From NCBI RefSeq assembly GCF_033955345.1, contig NZ_CP138332.1, positions 2,480,001-2,544,000 on the forward strand: 64,000 nucleotides of DNA. Reading direction: 5' to 3'. The stretch's first letter is position 1, and every line of letters begins with the position of its first letter. Shown piece after piece: positions 24,495-32,403 of the stretch. A program made the translations under genes and the position numbers. This DNA is from Sphingobacterium bambusae (lineage in GTDB: Bacteria > Bacteroidota > Bacteroidia > Sphingobacteriales > Sphingobacteriaceae). The notes under the pieces were generated by a model that ran no database searches, was not told the origin of the DNA, and saw only the letters and a list, made by a program, of their open reading frames with translations.

Positions 24495-25685
24495 TTATTT
24501 TATTACGTTTAATTCCTTACCCACTTTCGTAAAGGCGGCAATGGCCTTATCGAGATGTTCCTTTTCGTGTCCCGCGGATATTTGCACCCGTATTCGGGCT
24601 TTTCCCTGTGGCACAACGGGATAGTAAAATCCGATCACATAAATTCCTTCATCGAGCATTTTAGCGGCGAATTCCTGAGCCAATTTCGCATCATAGAGCA
24701 TTACAGGAACGATAGGATGAAACCCTGGCTTGATATCGAATCCGGCTTCGGTCATTTTCTCGCGGAAATAAGTTGTGTTGGTTTCCAGTTTATCACGGAG
24801 TGCAGTGGTTTCGCTCAACATATCCAATACAGCTACCGATGCTCCTGCAATGGCCGGTGCTAAGGTGTTGGAAAACAAGTAGGGGCGTGAGCGCTGACGC
24901 AGCATATCAATAATTTCTTTGCGTCCCGACGTAAAACCGCCGGAAGCACCGCCTAAGGCTTTGCCCAAGGTTCCGGTGATGATGTCTACACGTTCGATTA
25001 CGTCAAACAACTCGTGTGTGCCACGGCCAGTTTTGCCAATGAAGCCCGAGCAATGCGATTCATCGATCATAACCAACGCTTCGTACTTATCAGCAAGATC
25101 ACAGATCTTATCCAAGGGTGCTACAGAACCATCCATGGAAAAAGCACCATCCGTGACGATAATTCGGTGACGCGCTCCGGCTGCTGCTTTTAGCTGCTCT
25201 TCGAGATCAACCATATCGCAATTTTTATAACGGAAGCGTTGTGCTTTACAAAGGCGCGCCCCGTCGATAATGGAGGCGTGGTTGAGTTCATCCGAGATAA
25301 TAGCATCTTCAGCACCTAACAGCGGTTCAAAAACACCTCCATTGGCATCAAAAGCGGCAGCATACAGAATGGTATCTTCGGTCCCCAAAAAGCTGGAAAT
25401 TTTGGCTTCCAATTCTTTGTGTACATCCTGGGTACCACAAATAAAGCGTACGGATGACATGCCATAACCGTGGCTATCTATTGCTTTCTTTGCAGCTTCT
25501 ACTACTGTGGGGTGTGAGGACAATCCTAAATAGTTGTTGGCGCAAAAATTAATAACCTCTTGCCCAGAGTCTACCTTAATATCAGCTCCCTGAGGCGTCA
25601 CGATAATGCGCTCTTGCTTGTACAAACCTGCTTCTTTAATGGCTGCAAGTTCTTTTTCTAATGCCGGTTTTAACGTTTTAAACAT
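24495..25685 (-). CDS. kbl: glycine C-acetyltransferase (2-amino-3-ketobutyrate CoA ligase)
   Basis: PLP enzyme that splits 2-amino-3-oxobutyrate with CoA to glycine and acetyl-CoA in threonine breakdown. The 396-residue length matches Kbl. Motifs: [45 protein letters not shown], and the PLP lysine in [13 protein letters not shown]. These favour Kbl over the related 8-amino-7-oxononanoate synthase, though a dual or different acyl specificity cannot be excluded. No threonine dehydrogenase gene is adjacent. I chose ATG 25685 ([12 protein letters not shown]). A -7-like TACTTTTG lies at 25714-25707. Confidence 0.92.
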   Translation of the reverse strand: MFKTLKPALEKELAAIKEAGLYKQERIIVTPQGADIKVDSGQEVINFCANNYLGLSSHPTVVEAAKKAIDSHGYGMSSVRFICGTQDVHKELEAKISSFLGTEDTILYAAAFDANGGVFEPLLGAEDAIISDELNHASIIDGARLCKAQRFRYKNCDMVDLEEQLKAAAGARHRIIVTDGAFSMDGSVAPLDKICDLADKYEALVMIDESHCSGFIGKTGRGTHELFDVIERVDIITGTLGKALGGASGGFTSGRKEIIDMLRQRSRPYLFSNTLAPAIAGASVAVLDMLSETTALRDKLETNTTYFREKMTEAGFDIKPGFHPIVPVMLYDAKLAQEFAAKMLDEGIYVIGFYYPVVPQGKARIRVQISAGHEKEHLDKAIAAFTKVGKELNVIK

Positions 25686-25885
25686 GATAATTCGAAAGTA
25701 AAAATTCAAAAGTAAAAAGTAAAAACAAAACAGCTTTTACCGAATCCATGCGATCTATGAAAACTCCTATTAAAGCCCCCTCTTCGCACAGCGACCTACC
25801 TACTATCAACGAAGCACTTAGATCTTACTCCATGCGAAGATAAGGCAATATTTTAAATGTACACTAAGAAATCGATTGCACAAAT

Positions 25886-27133
25886 TTACTCATAGCGCAA
25901 CGCCTCTACGGGGTCGAGCTTGGACGCCTTGGAAGCTGGATAATAGCCGGAAAGTATGCCAACGACTATACAGACGGAAATACCAAGTCCCATCCACTGC
26001 CAAGGGATGATAAAATCTGCCCCAAGGGCGAGTGCTAACAAATTGCCGATCGACATACCCAATATAATGCCTGCAAGCCCGCCTAACAAACATATCACGA
26101 TGGCTTCCATCAAAAACTGCTTACGAATCACGTTGGGGGTAGCACCGATAGCTTTGCGCACACCGATCTCTCGTGTACGTTCTGTTACGGATACGAGCAT
26201 GATGTTCATCAAGCCAATGGATGCTCCCAAGAGCGTGATAAATGCAATAATAATCGCCCCCATGGTTACATAGCTCAGGTTCTGCATGAGGATCTGTGCA
26301 ACAGCGTCGGATTTTATGATTTCAAAGTCGTTCGCTTGCTTTGCATTTAACCCCCTAATTTTACGAAAGGTAGCAACAGCCTCACCTTCCGCGGCATCCA
26401 TTTTAAACGGATCGCCGGACATTACGGTAATTATAAAAGAGGGATTCCCTCGTGCCATCATAGCACGCCCGCGCGACAAAGGGACAAAGCAAGCCTTGTC
26501 TGCCCCAAAACCAGCGCTGGAGCCTTTACTCTCCAAGACGCCAATCACGGTAAAGCGATCGCCTCCTAAGGTAATATATTCACCCAATGGATTTTTGTTG
26601 TTTTTGAAGAGCTTATCTTTAACTTCCTTGCCAATGATAACCACGCCGTTAGCATTTTCTACATCTTGGCTGGTCAAATTACGACCATCTTCTAGTTTGT
26701 AACCTGAAGTTTGCAAGTAATTTTCATCGGCGCCGAGCACCCCTATATTCGGATTTGTCTTCTCTGTTTTATATTTGGCCGTTGCACCCCAAGTAACGTT
26801 GGCACTTACGGAAACCAACGCGCTAAAATCAAAATTCCTTTTGAAATCCAGGGCATCTTGATAAGTAATGGACGGAAATACTTTTGCTTGACTCCCACCA
26901 TCGCCAATACGAACATTGACACCTCGGTTACGGATATTAAAAGAATTGGATCCCATCGAGGAGAAGGAGTTGGTCAATGAACTCTGAATGGCATCAATGG
27001 AAGTAAGAACGCCGATTAAAGCCATAATTCCGATGGCGATAATCAGGGCTGTGAGGAATGTGCGCAACTTGTTGCTTACAATAGACTGTAAGGCCAACTT
27101 TACGTTCTCCCGATAAGACATGTTAACCGACAT
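25886..27133 (-). CDS. MacB/FtsX-type ABC transporter permease
   Basis: A 415-residue permease with the MacB architecture: one N-terminal helix (about residues 18-42), a large periplasmic MacB_PCD domain (about 45-270) and three C-terminal helices in an FtsX domain (about 290-405, with RTREIGVRKAIGATPN, the family's mechanotransmission motif). Such permeases work with a separate ATPase and a membrane-fusion protein in export or lipoprotein release. Neither is next to it here. Start ATG 27133; a second ATG four codons later is equally possible. Confidence 0.9.
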   Translation of the reverse strand: MSVNMSYRENVKLALQSIVSNKLRTFLTALIIAIGIMALIGVLTSIDAIQSSLTNSFSSMGSNSFNIRNRGVNVRIGDGGSQAKVFPSITYQDALDFKRNFDFSALVSVSANVTWGATAKYKTEKTNPNIGVLGADENYLQTSGYKLEDGRNLTSQDVENANGVVIIGKEVKDKLFKNNKNPLGEYITLGGDRFTVIGVLESKGSSAGFGADKACFVPLSRGRAMMARGNPSFIITVMSGDPFKMDAAEGEAVATFRKIRGLNAKQANDFEIIKSDAVAQILMQNLSYVTMGAIIIAFITLLGASIGLMNIMLVSVTERTREIGVRKAIGATPNVIRKQFLMEAIVICLLGGLAGIILGMSIGNLLALALGADFIIPWQWMGLGISVCIVVGILSGYYPASKASKLDPVEALRYE

Positions 27134-27197
27134 GGTAAGTTCTTTCTACCAAAATACGGGAAAAAGTTAACATCAAGAAAGCAAAAGGCAAAATTTA

Positions 27198-27224
27198 GGG
27201 CCACCGGTGGTAAACCTGTGGCCC
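27198..27224 (-). terminator. hairpin after the DUF2147 gene
   Basis: GGGCCACcGG (27198-27207) pairs with CCtGTGGCCC (27215-27224) with one mismatch, followed on the minus strand by TAAATTTTG. Confidence 0.65.
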
Positions 27225-27237
27225 AATTAAATGGATA

Positions 27238-27651
27238 CTAATCGATACGCTTCCATGTTTCGGTTCTTCCCAACAGAGAAACCCCCATGTAGCCACGGAT
27301 ATCTAACTTATCTTTTCCTTTTACGGTCATCTTGCAACTGTAGGTTTTACCGGACTTGGGATCATAAATCTGCCCTCCTTCATAGGTGTCGCCATCCTTA
27401 CTGAAGTTTGTCAAGATCTCCAATCCTTGGATCTTGCGACTTCGTAGGCTCGCATCTGGATTTTTTTCATCTTTTTTATTGGCATCCTTGATCCAATAAA
27501 GCTTGCCGAAATACTTGTTGCCTTTCTTATAGATTTCTATCTTTCCTTCGCCGCTCGGATTCTGCCATTTTCCAAGGATGGGATCATTCGCCTGCGCGAA
27601 GACAAAGAACGTCAACAATACAGCAAAACATGTTAATGCAATCTTTTTCAT
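27238..27651 (-). CDS. DUF2147 family secreted protein
   Basis: A 137-residue protein with a Sec signal peptide (MKKIALTCFAVLL, cleavage near VFA-QAND) and a DUF2147 domain: GKWQNPSGEGKIEIYK at the start, LRSRKIQGLEILTNF in the middle, a Gly/Tyr-rich GGQIYDPKSGKTYSC and a C-terminal LDIRGYMGVSLLGRTETW. DUF2147 proteins are small periplasmic beta-barrels of unknown role. It looks monocistronic, 104 bases upstream of the permease gene with a hairpin between. Confidence 0.92.
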   Translation of the reverse strand: MKKIALTCFAVLLTFFVFAQANDPILGKWQNPSGEGKIEIYKKGNKYFGKLYWIKDANKKDEKNPDASLRSRKIQGLEILTNFSKDGDTYEGGQIYDPKSGKTYSCKMTVKGKDKLDIRGYMGVSLLGRTETWKRID

Positions 27652-27918
27652 ACGTTTAAAGTGTCATGTGTGTGAATAAATGGAACGCGCTTAACAGCCG
27701 TGCGTGCGTAGGGACGTTCATTACTATTGTTTATAATCTTGATTAAAGATACAGATTTTTTATATGCAAGCATAGTAAGTTACGCACTAAATAATGTTAA
27801 AAGTTTAGCAGTCCATTCAAGCAACATGTCATAAAAGACTATTTAGGATTTCAGTGCAGGGTATTTTGGCATTTTTTTTGACCTGATAGGCTAGTATTAA
27901 ATGTAAAAATCTAAAGCT

Positions 27919-28269
27919 ATGCGGTTTATTATCAGCCTTTTGCTAACGGGCGCCATCATCGCCGTGGCGGCGTATATTGTTCCTGGAGCACATGTAGATG
28001 GCTTTGGGTGGGCCATTGTCACGGGACTTGTAATCGGGTTGGTAAATGCAATTGTTGGAGGCATCCTACGCCTTTTCACTTTTCCACTGAATTGGTTAAC
28101 CTTTGGGTTGGTCTCCTTCATTATAACCGTATTGATGATTATGCTAAGCGACAGCCTTATGGGGAGCAAATTTGATGTGGACGGATTTTGGACAGCCGCA
28201 TTATTTGCTATTGTCGTCGCGGTAATTGAAATGTTTTTGGGTACAGCATCCAGCGATAGACGTTCATAA
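27919..28269 (+). CDS. YvlD-like membrane protein (phage holin family 4 superfamily)
   Basis: A 116-residue protein with four hydrophobic helices (about 2-22, 30-52, 55-80 and 88-108). The sequence VGGILRLFTFPLNWLTFGLVSFII is the hallmark of PF04020, known as phage holin 4_2 or YvlD. Despite the name, these are ordinary chromosomal membrane proteins; in Bacillus the yvl genes belong to a cell-envelope stress regulon. There is no phage context here. It is a single gene, convergent with the TPR/HTH regulator. Confidence 0.88.
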   Translation: MRFIISLLLTGAIIAVAAYIVPGAHVDGFGWAIVTGLVIGLVNAIVGGILRLFTFPLNWLTFGLVSFIITVLMIMLSDSLMGSKFDVDGFWTAALFAIVVAVIEMFLGTASSDRRS

Positions 28270-28293
28270 CAGCTGTCGCTGTCACCAAGCAGC

Positions 28294-28316
28294 ACGGTAG
28301 GCTCAGCCTCCGTTTT
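28294..28316 (+). terminator. probable terminator of the YvlD-like gene
   Basis: ACGG/CCGT and AGGC/GCCT pair with a single bulged T and a 3-base loop, followed by TTTT. Confidence 0.55.
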
Positions 28317-30057
28317 AGGATAGCGGCTTGGCAAGTAGCGTACGGAAGATTTCGTAGCGTTCTTCTCCTATTTTCTTTCGAAGACGCTGCTTGGCCTTCT
28401 TAATAGCATCGTTGGTGATGCCCAATACATTACTAATCTCCGTTGTACTTAGATCTAGTTTCCAAAGAAGGACGATACGCAGATTACTTTCCGATAATTC
28501 AGGAAAATTATTTTTCAGCTCCCGATAAAAGTCGGGATACTCCTGAACAAATGACCGTTTGAACTGCATCCAATTTTCTTCGGTCAGAAGATGTGAAGTC
28601 AGCAATTTGGACAATGGGACGTCATTTTGTGCAGCTGAAGCAGATATCGTATTTACTGCGGCATCCTGTAACTCCTTTATCAAATGGTCTTTCTGTTCCG
28701 CAGAACGGTGGTACACAGCAATGGCTTCCTCGGCATCTGAGAGTTTATCATCCAACACCTTTGCCTCTTCTTCAAAATGCAAGAGTAGCGCTCGCTGCTG
28801 CAAGCGTTCTTGTTGTCTATTACGGTACAGAATCAGACCTACGATGGCCGCAGAAAGCAGCAGCAAGCCTCCAACAGTAAGCAAATAACTAAGTTTTTGC
28901 TTCTCTAGCGCATATTTCTTGTCGGCATCTAACAGGCGTTCTGTGATCTTCTTTTGGTCTGCCAGCCAACGTGTTTGTTTGGTCACATTCTCTCCATCGA
29001 AAAGGTTTAAACTATCTTGCATTGCATATAGCCTGCGTCGTTGCACCACTTCCGTCTCTTCATCTTTCTCCATCACAGCGATGTCCAACAGCAGCTGGTG
29101 CATAGTATTTCGGTGCACAATCAAGTTTTCATGTGTCTCGGCAAAGGAGCGAACTTGGGCGATATAACTCTTCGCCTCCTTAAGATGCCCTTCGTCCAGC
29201 AGTAGTCGCGCCAAGAGGTTGACCGCATATAGTCTGTTGAGTTCAGCGCCCTTCCCTTTCGACAGTTGGAGGTCGCGTTCGAAATGTGCTATCGCGAGCT
29301 GCCTATTGTCGCGCCCCCATTCCAACAAAGCCATGTTTCCGTAGATCTTCGCTTGGCGGATGATATCATTTTCTGCCTGAGCCAGCTGCATGGCTTCACC
29401 AAAATACTTCTCTGCCCGCGTGGTATCTTTCAGCCGTAGCGCGTAGAGTCCACGATTGTCGAGCAAGGCGGCACGCTCTGATCGGCTTCCTGAATCTATC
29501 GCGGACAAAGAACGGCATAGAAAAATATCAGCTTGCTCGTAATCGCCGATAGTTCCTAAAAAATAGCCAATTTGTTTATATACTTCTGCAGAAAAAGGAG
29601 GAGCGATTTTACGGTTACGATCGACAAGAAATACGGCCTCCAGCATGCTTGGCATGGCCATGGATATGCGCCTGATCCGGTAGTAATAATAACCACGCTG
29701 CGCCAAAACGAAAGCCAGTAAATCTTGGTCGCCAAGCGACCTTGCTTTCTTTAGCGCCTCCGCGTATAGCTGCTCGCTTTTTTCGTTTTCTCCATCAAAT
29801 TTATCTACGTAAAACTGCGCCAAGGTGATGGCATAGGCAACTTGGTCTACATCATCCTTTACCGTAACAGCTTCGGGATTTAGTTGCTGGGAATCTTTAA
29901 AGTGATGGTAGTACCGATTATAATCTTCAATAAAGGAGGCTCGGAAATCTTGGCTTTCCAAAACAGTAGCAACTGCCGATGCGCTAAAGCACAACAGCAA
30001 GCTAAGGCAAATAAGAATGTGCCCCAAGCATAATGTCCTGATTTTGGATTTCCTCAT
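28315..30057 (-). CDS. TPR sensor protein with C-terminal LuxR-like helix-turn-helix
   Basis: A 580-residue one-component regulator of a design common in Bacteroidota. Signal-type helix at residues about 8-30, then several tetratricopeptide repeats (about 90-330, e.g. KIYGNMALLEWGRDNRQLAIAHFER), one membrane helix near 393-414 (LLTVGGLLLLSAAIVGLILY), a coiled coil (about 420-470) and a cytoplasmic DNA-binding end (LSESNLRIVLLWKLDLSTTEISNVLGITNDAIKKAKQRLRKKIG pattern). Periplasmic TPRs would sense a signal and the cytoplasmic HTH would act on promoters. It has a good promoter of its own. It may regulate the neighbouring lipoprotein and uptake genes, but this is only by position. Confidence 0.88.
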   Translation of the reverse strand: MRKSKIRTLCLGHILICLSLLLCFSASAVATVLESQDFRASFIEDYNRYYHHFKDSQQLNPEAVTVKDDVDQVAYAITLAQFYVDKFDGENEKSEQLYAEALKKARSLGDQDLLAFVLAQRGYYYYRIRRISMAMPSMLEAVFLVDRNRKIAPPFSAEVYKQIGYFLGTIGDYEQADIFLCRSLSAIDSGSRSERAALLDNRGLYALRLKDTTRAEKYFGEAMQLAQAENDIIRQAKIYGNMALLEWGRDNRQLAIAHFERDLQLSKGKGAELNRLYAVNLLARLLLDEGHLKEAKSYIAQVRSFAETHENLIVHRNTMHQLLLDIAVMEKDEETEVVQRRRLYAMQDSLNLFDGENVTKQTRWLADQKKITERLLDADKKYALEKQKLSYLLTVGGLLLLSAAIVGLILYRNRQQERLQQRALLLHFEEEAKVLDDKLSDAEEAIAVYHRSAEQKDHLIKELQDAAVNTISASAAQNDVPLSKLLTSHLLTEENWMQFKRSFVQEYPDFYRELKNNFPELSESNLRIVLLWKLDLSTTEISNVLGITNDAIKKAKQRLRKKIGEERYEIFRTLLAKPLS

Positions 30058-30094
30058 AAATTTGGTTACATCCCCCGCATCAAATTGTAAGGAG

Positions 30095-30124
30095 CAAATT
30101 TAGGGATAAAAAAAGAACGTGCAA
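30095..30124 (-). promoter_or_regulatory. promoter of the TPR/HTH regulator gene
   Basis: Minus strand: TTG at 30124-30122, 19 bases, TAAATTTG at 30102-30095, then 37 bases to the ATG. Confidence 0.7.
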
Positions 30125-30161
30125 TTGTAGGACGAAAATAATTAATTGATCACTCGCTTAG

Positions 30162-30926
30162 CTATTCTTCCAAAAAAGCTCGCGATTGTTGATCAATTCG
30201 TTGTATCTCTGCATCCGAAAGGCTCAACCACTTGTTATCTAGATAAGACCAATTAAAGTAATAAACGTCAAATACCAACCGTCGAGCATAAAGGTTGGTC
30301 TCTATTGCAAGTCGGTCAAAGTACTTCGGTCTATTCAATTTTGCTTCGTAGCTTGATAAAAGCGCTCTCATCAAATTTTTACGTTCTTCAAGCGGACTCA
30401 CCGTATCATTCTTCCGATTTACGATCATTTGCGAAACAAGCAATTCTATACTTGATATTTCTTGTATAAATTGCTTTTTTGCTTCTTCAGAATAATTTTC
30501 CTCCAGTGCTTCTAATCGGTCCATCCGTAACTTATAAATATCGGTGATTGCTGTAACCACATTTTCATGTTCCCTAATTTCGGAAAAAGCATTAAAACTG
30601 GACAGTCCCATGAGACCAAATTGAACAGAGGGCGCATTATACAAATCGTTCAATAAGGGATAAGCAAGAATGACCTCGATCAAATCTCTGGTTTTCAGCC
30701 CCAGCAAGATAGATTCTGGTATTTGACACACTTCCTGTTTTTGACGATCCGTAAGCGTATTCCATTCCGGTGAAGTCGGTTTCACCGGATATTCATAGGC
30801 CAATTTCACATCGGACATTATCCTATCTTGGTCGATCTCTTGATTAACGGCAGTGTCCGTTTCACAAGAAGCAAACAGGATACAGCATCCCAACAAGAGA
30901 TTACAAATTGTTTGTTTAAGCATCAT
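30162..30926 (-). CDS. lipoprotein of unknown function
   Basis: A 254-residue protein with a lipoprotein signal (lipobox LFASC, Cys about residue 21). The mature part is mainly helical and charged, without recognisable domain; short landmarks are DRQKQEVCQIPESILLG, LRMDRLEALEENYSEEAKKQF and the aromatic FDVYYFNWSYLDNKW near the end. I do not recognise the family. It follows the TonB receptor and DUF4374 genes on the same strand, but a strong terminator lies between (30946-30984), and no clear promoter of its own is seen. Confidence 0.75.
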   Translation of the reverse strand: MMLKQTICNLLLGCCILFASCETDTAVNQEIDQDRIMSDVKLAYEYPVKPTSPEWNTLTDRQKQEVCQIPESILLGLKTRDLIEVILAYPLLNDLYNAPSVQFGLMGLSSFNAFSEIREHENVVTAITDIYKLRMDRLEALEENYSEEAKKQFIQEISSIELLVSQMIVNRKNDTVSPLEERKNLMRALLSSYEAKLNRPKYFDRLAIETNLYARRLVFDVYYFNWSYLDNKWLSLSDAEIQRIDQQSRAFLEE

Positions 30927-30942
30927 ACGAAATCAATATATA

Positions 30943-30984
30943 CAAAAAACTACAGATAAAGCCTTCGGCTTCACCTGTAGTTTT
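30943..30984 (-). terminator. strong terminator after the DUF4374 gene
   Basis: AAAACTACAG (30946-30955) pairs with CTGTAGTTTT (30975-30984); an inner AAGCC/GGCTT (30959-30963 with 30967-30971) stacks inside. On the minus strand a T6 run follows. It ends the TonB receptor-DUF4374 operon. Confidence 0.88.
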
Positions 30985-31002
30985 AAGAGATTGTATTTTT
31001 AA

Positions 31003-32385
31003 TTAGTATGCTCCAATGAAGAAGCTGCCAGATTGATTAATTAACTTGGCTCCTTTTTTAACCTCATTTGTTTTCCAGTTAACAAGATAGATGTTACCAT
31101 CTTTTCCACTAGCTGTTAACGGTACATATGCAAAATCTCCATGTAGACCTATATTTTGGTATTGACCGAAGGTAGATGATAATCCTGCGTCTGCCTCAAT
31201 ATCTATTGCCAATTTCGTTGCTGTTCTCGCGGTTAAATTAACTAAAGCAACGTATCCGCCTTCCGAATCAGCTGTAGTATAAAGTACGATGCCGACACCG
31301 TCCTTGATGTATCTCCAAGCTTTAATAGCTGCGCCATTGACTCCCAAAGCCGTATTGAGATCAAAATTGTACGAATTATCATACTCACTTGTCTCTTTGC
31401 TAATTTTAAGAATCTGTGACCCTGATGTTGCAGTAGCTTGATAAATGTGTCCATCAGTACCAACATATTGCGTCATCGTACGATAAGCATGATTATTGAC
31501 CTTACTTACTGTTGACGTTATAACTTTCGGATTTCTCAAAGTAGGATAATCTAAAACAAGCGTTTTTGTTCCATCCACATTTCTGTCAGTTGGCCATGAA
31601 GGAACTCCGCTGGCGTTGATTGTTGGAGTAGCTGTTGGATCCACTTTGCTAACGTTACATCCGATAAAAACTTTGGTCTTAGCTTCATTCAACACAGGAA
31701 CATCTATCCGGCTCACTCCATATCCAGCTGCGCGTTCCGCATCAGACCAAGGAAAGGTGAATTGCGCTGTATTGGTAATAGCCGTTGCTTCAAGATCTAA
31801 AAGAGCAATACGGACTTCGCTGTCGCGGTTTTTATAAACAAAATTAGGTGCTGTTCCTTCGTAAGCCAACGTTGCAGCTCCCGCGTAAACACCTACACCG
31901 ATACCTTCAGCAGCTTTAGTCCAACGAGGAGACGTACCCAAGATAACAGCTGTATTCAATTCAAAACCTACTTCTTCATATTTACCCTCACCAGAGACTT
32001 TATATTTATTAAAGACACCGCCTTCTGCACCAGTATATTGGATATTGTACAGAAAATTTCCGTCCGCCGAGGCTTGTACACGAGCTGTACGGTTCGATTT
32101 TAAGGCAAAGCCTTTATCTTGATCGAAAATACGTACTTCATAGTTGGGGTCAGCAGCATTTTCTACAGATATAGCGTACGCTCTCGTTCCTCCGTCGCCT
32201 GGTGTTCCAGCAGCATTTGGAAATGCTGCTGTCAACGAAATCCAGCGTGCAGCAGGCTCTTCTCCTGGCTGTTCGGTTCCGGGTTCAACCGGATCAACTG
32301 GCGAATCATTTTTCGAACAGCTAGCAAACGAAATACTTCCGATTACAGCGCTGAACATTGCCGCTCTAAATAGATTTTTTTTCAT
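31003..32385 (-). CDS. DUF4374 family lipoprotein, probable iron/siderophore uptake partner
   Basis: A 460-residue surface or periplasmic lipoprotein. The lipobox is SFASC; a Pro/Glu linker (VDPVEPGTEQPGEEP) leads to a beta-propeller-like domain with repeated blades (YAISVEN, LYNIQYTG, HIYQATATSGSQILKI, NIYLVNWKTNEV). DUF4374 proteins in Bacteroidota are typically encoded beside TonB receptors, and one (XusB of Bacteroides thetaiotaomicron, as I recall) captures foreign siderophores. Here the gene is 18 bases after the TonB receptor gene and shares its transcript. I see no PepSY gene beside it, which such loci often have. Confidence 0.85.
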   Translation of the reverse strand: MKKNLFRAAMFSAVIGSISFASCSKNDSPVDPVEPGTEQPGEEPAARWISLTAAFPNAAGTPGDGGTRAYAISVENAADPNYEVRIFDQDKGFALKSNRTARVQASADGNFLYNIQYTGAEGGVFNKYKVSGEGKYEEVGFELNTAVILGTSPRWTKAAEGIGVGVYAGAATLAYEGTAPNFVYKNRDSEVRIALLDLEATAITNTAQFTFPWSDAERAAGYGVSRIDVPVLNEAKTKVFIGCNVSKVDPTATPTINASGVPSWPTDRNVDGTKTLVLDYPTLRNPKVITSTVSKVNNHAYRTMTQYVGTDGHIYQATATSGSQILKISKETSEYDNSYNFDLNTALGVNGAAIKAWRYIKDGVGIVLYTTADSEGGYVALVNLTARTATKLAIDIEADAGLSSTFGQYQNIGLHGDFAYVPLTASGKDGNIYLVNWKTNEVKKGAKLINQSGSFFIGAY

Positions 32386-32403
32386 AATATCACTTATTAA
32401 TTT

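Noticed and set aside
27919-28269. Holin name as evidence of a prophage
   Set aside because: PF04020/YvlD proteins are ordinary chromosomal membrane proteins. No other phage gene, integrase or attachment site is nearby.
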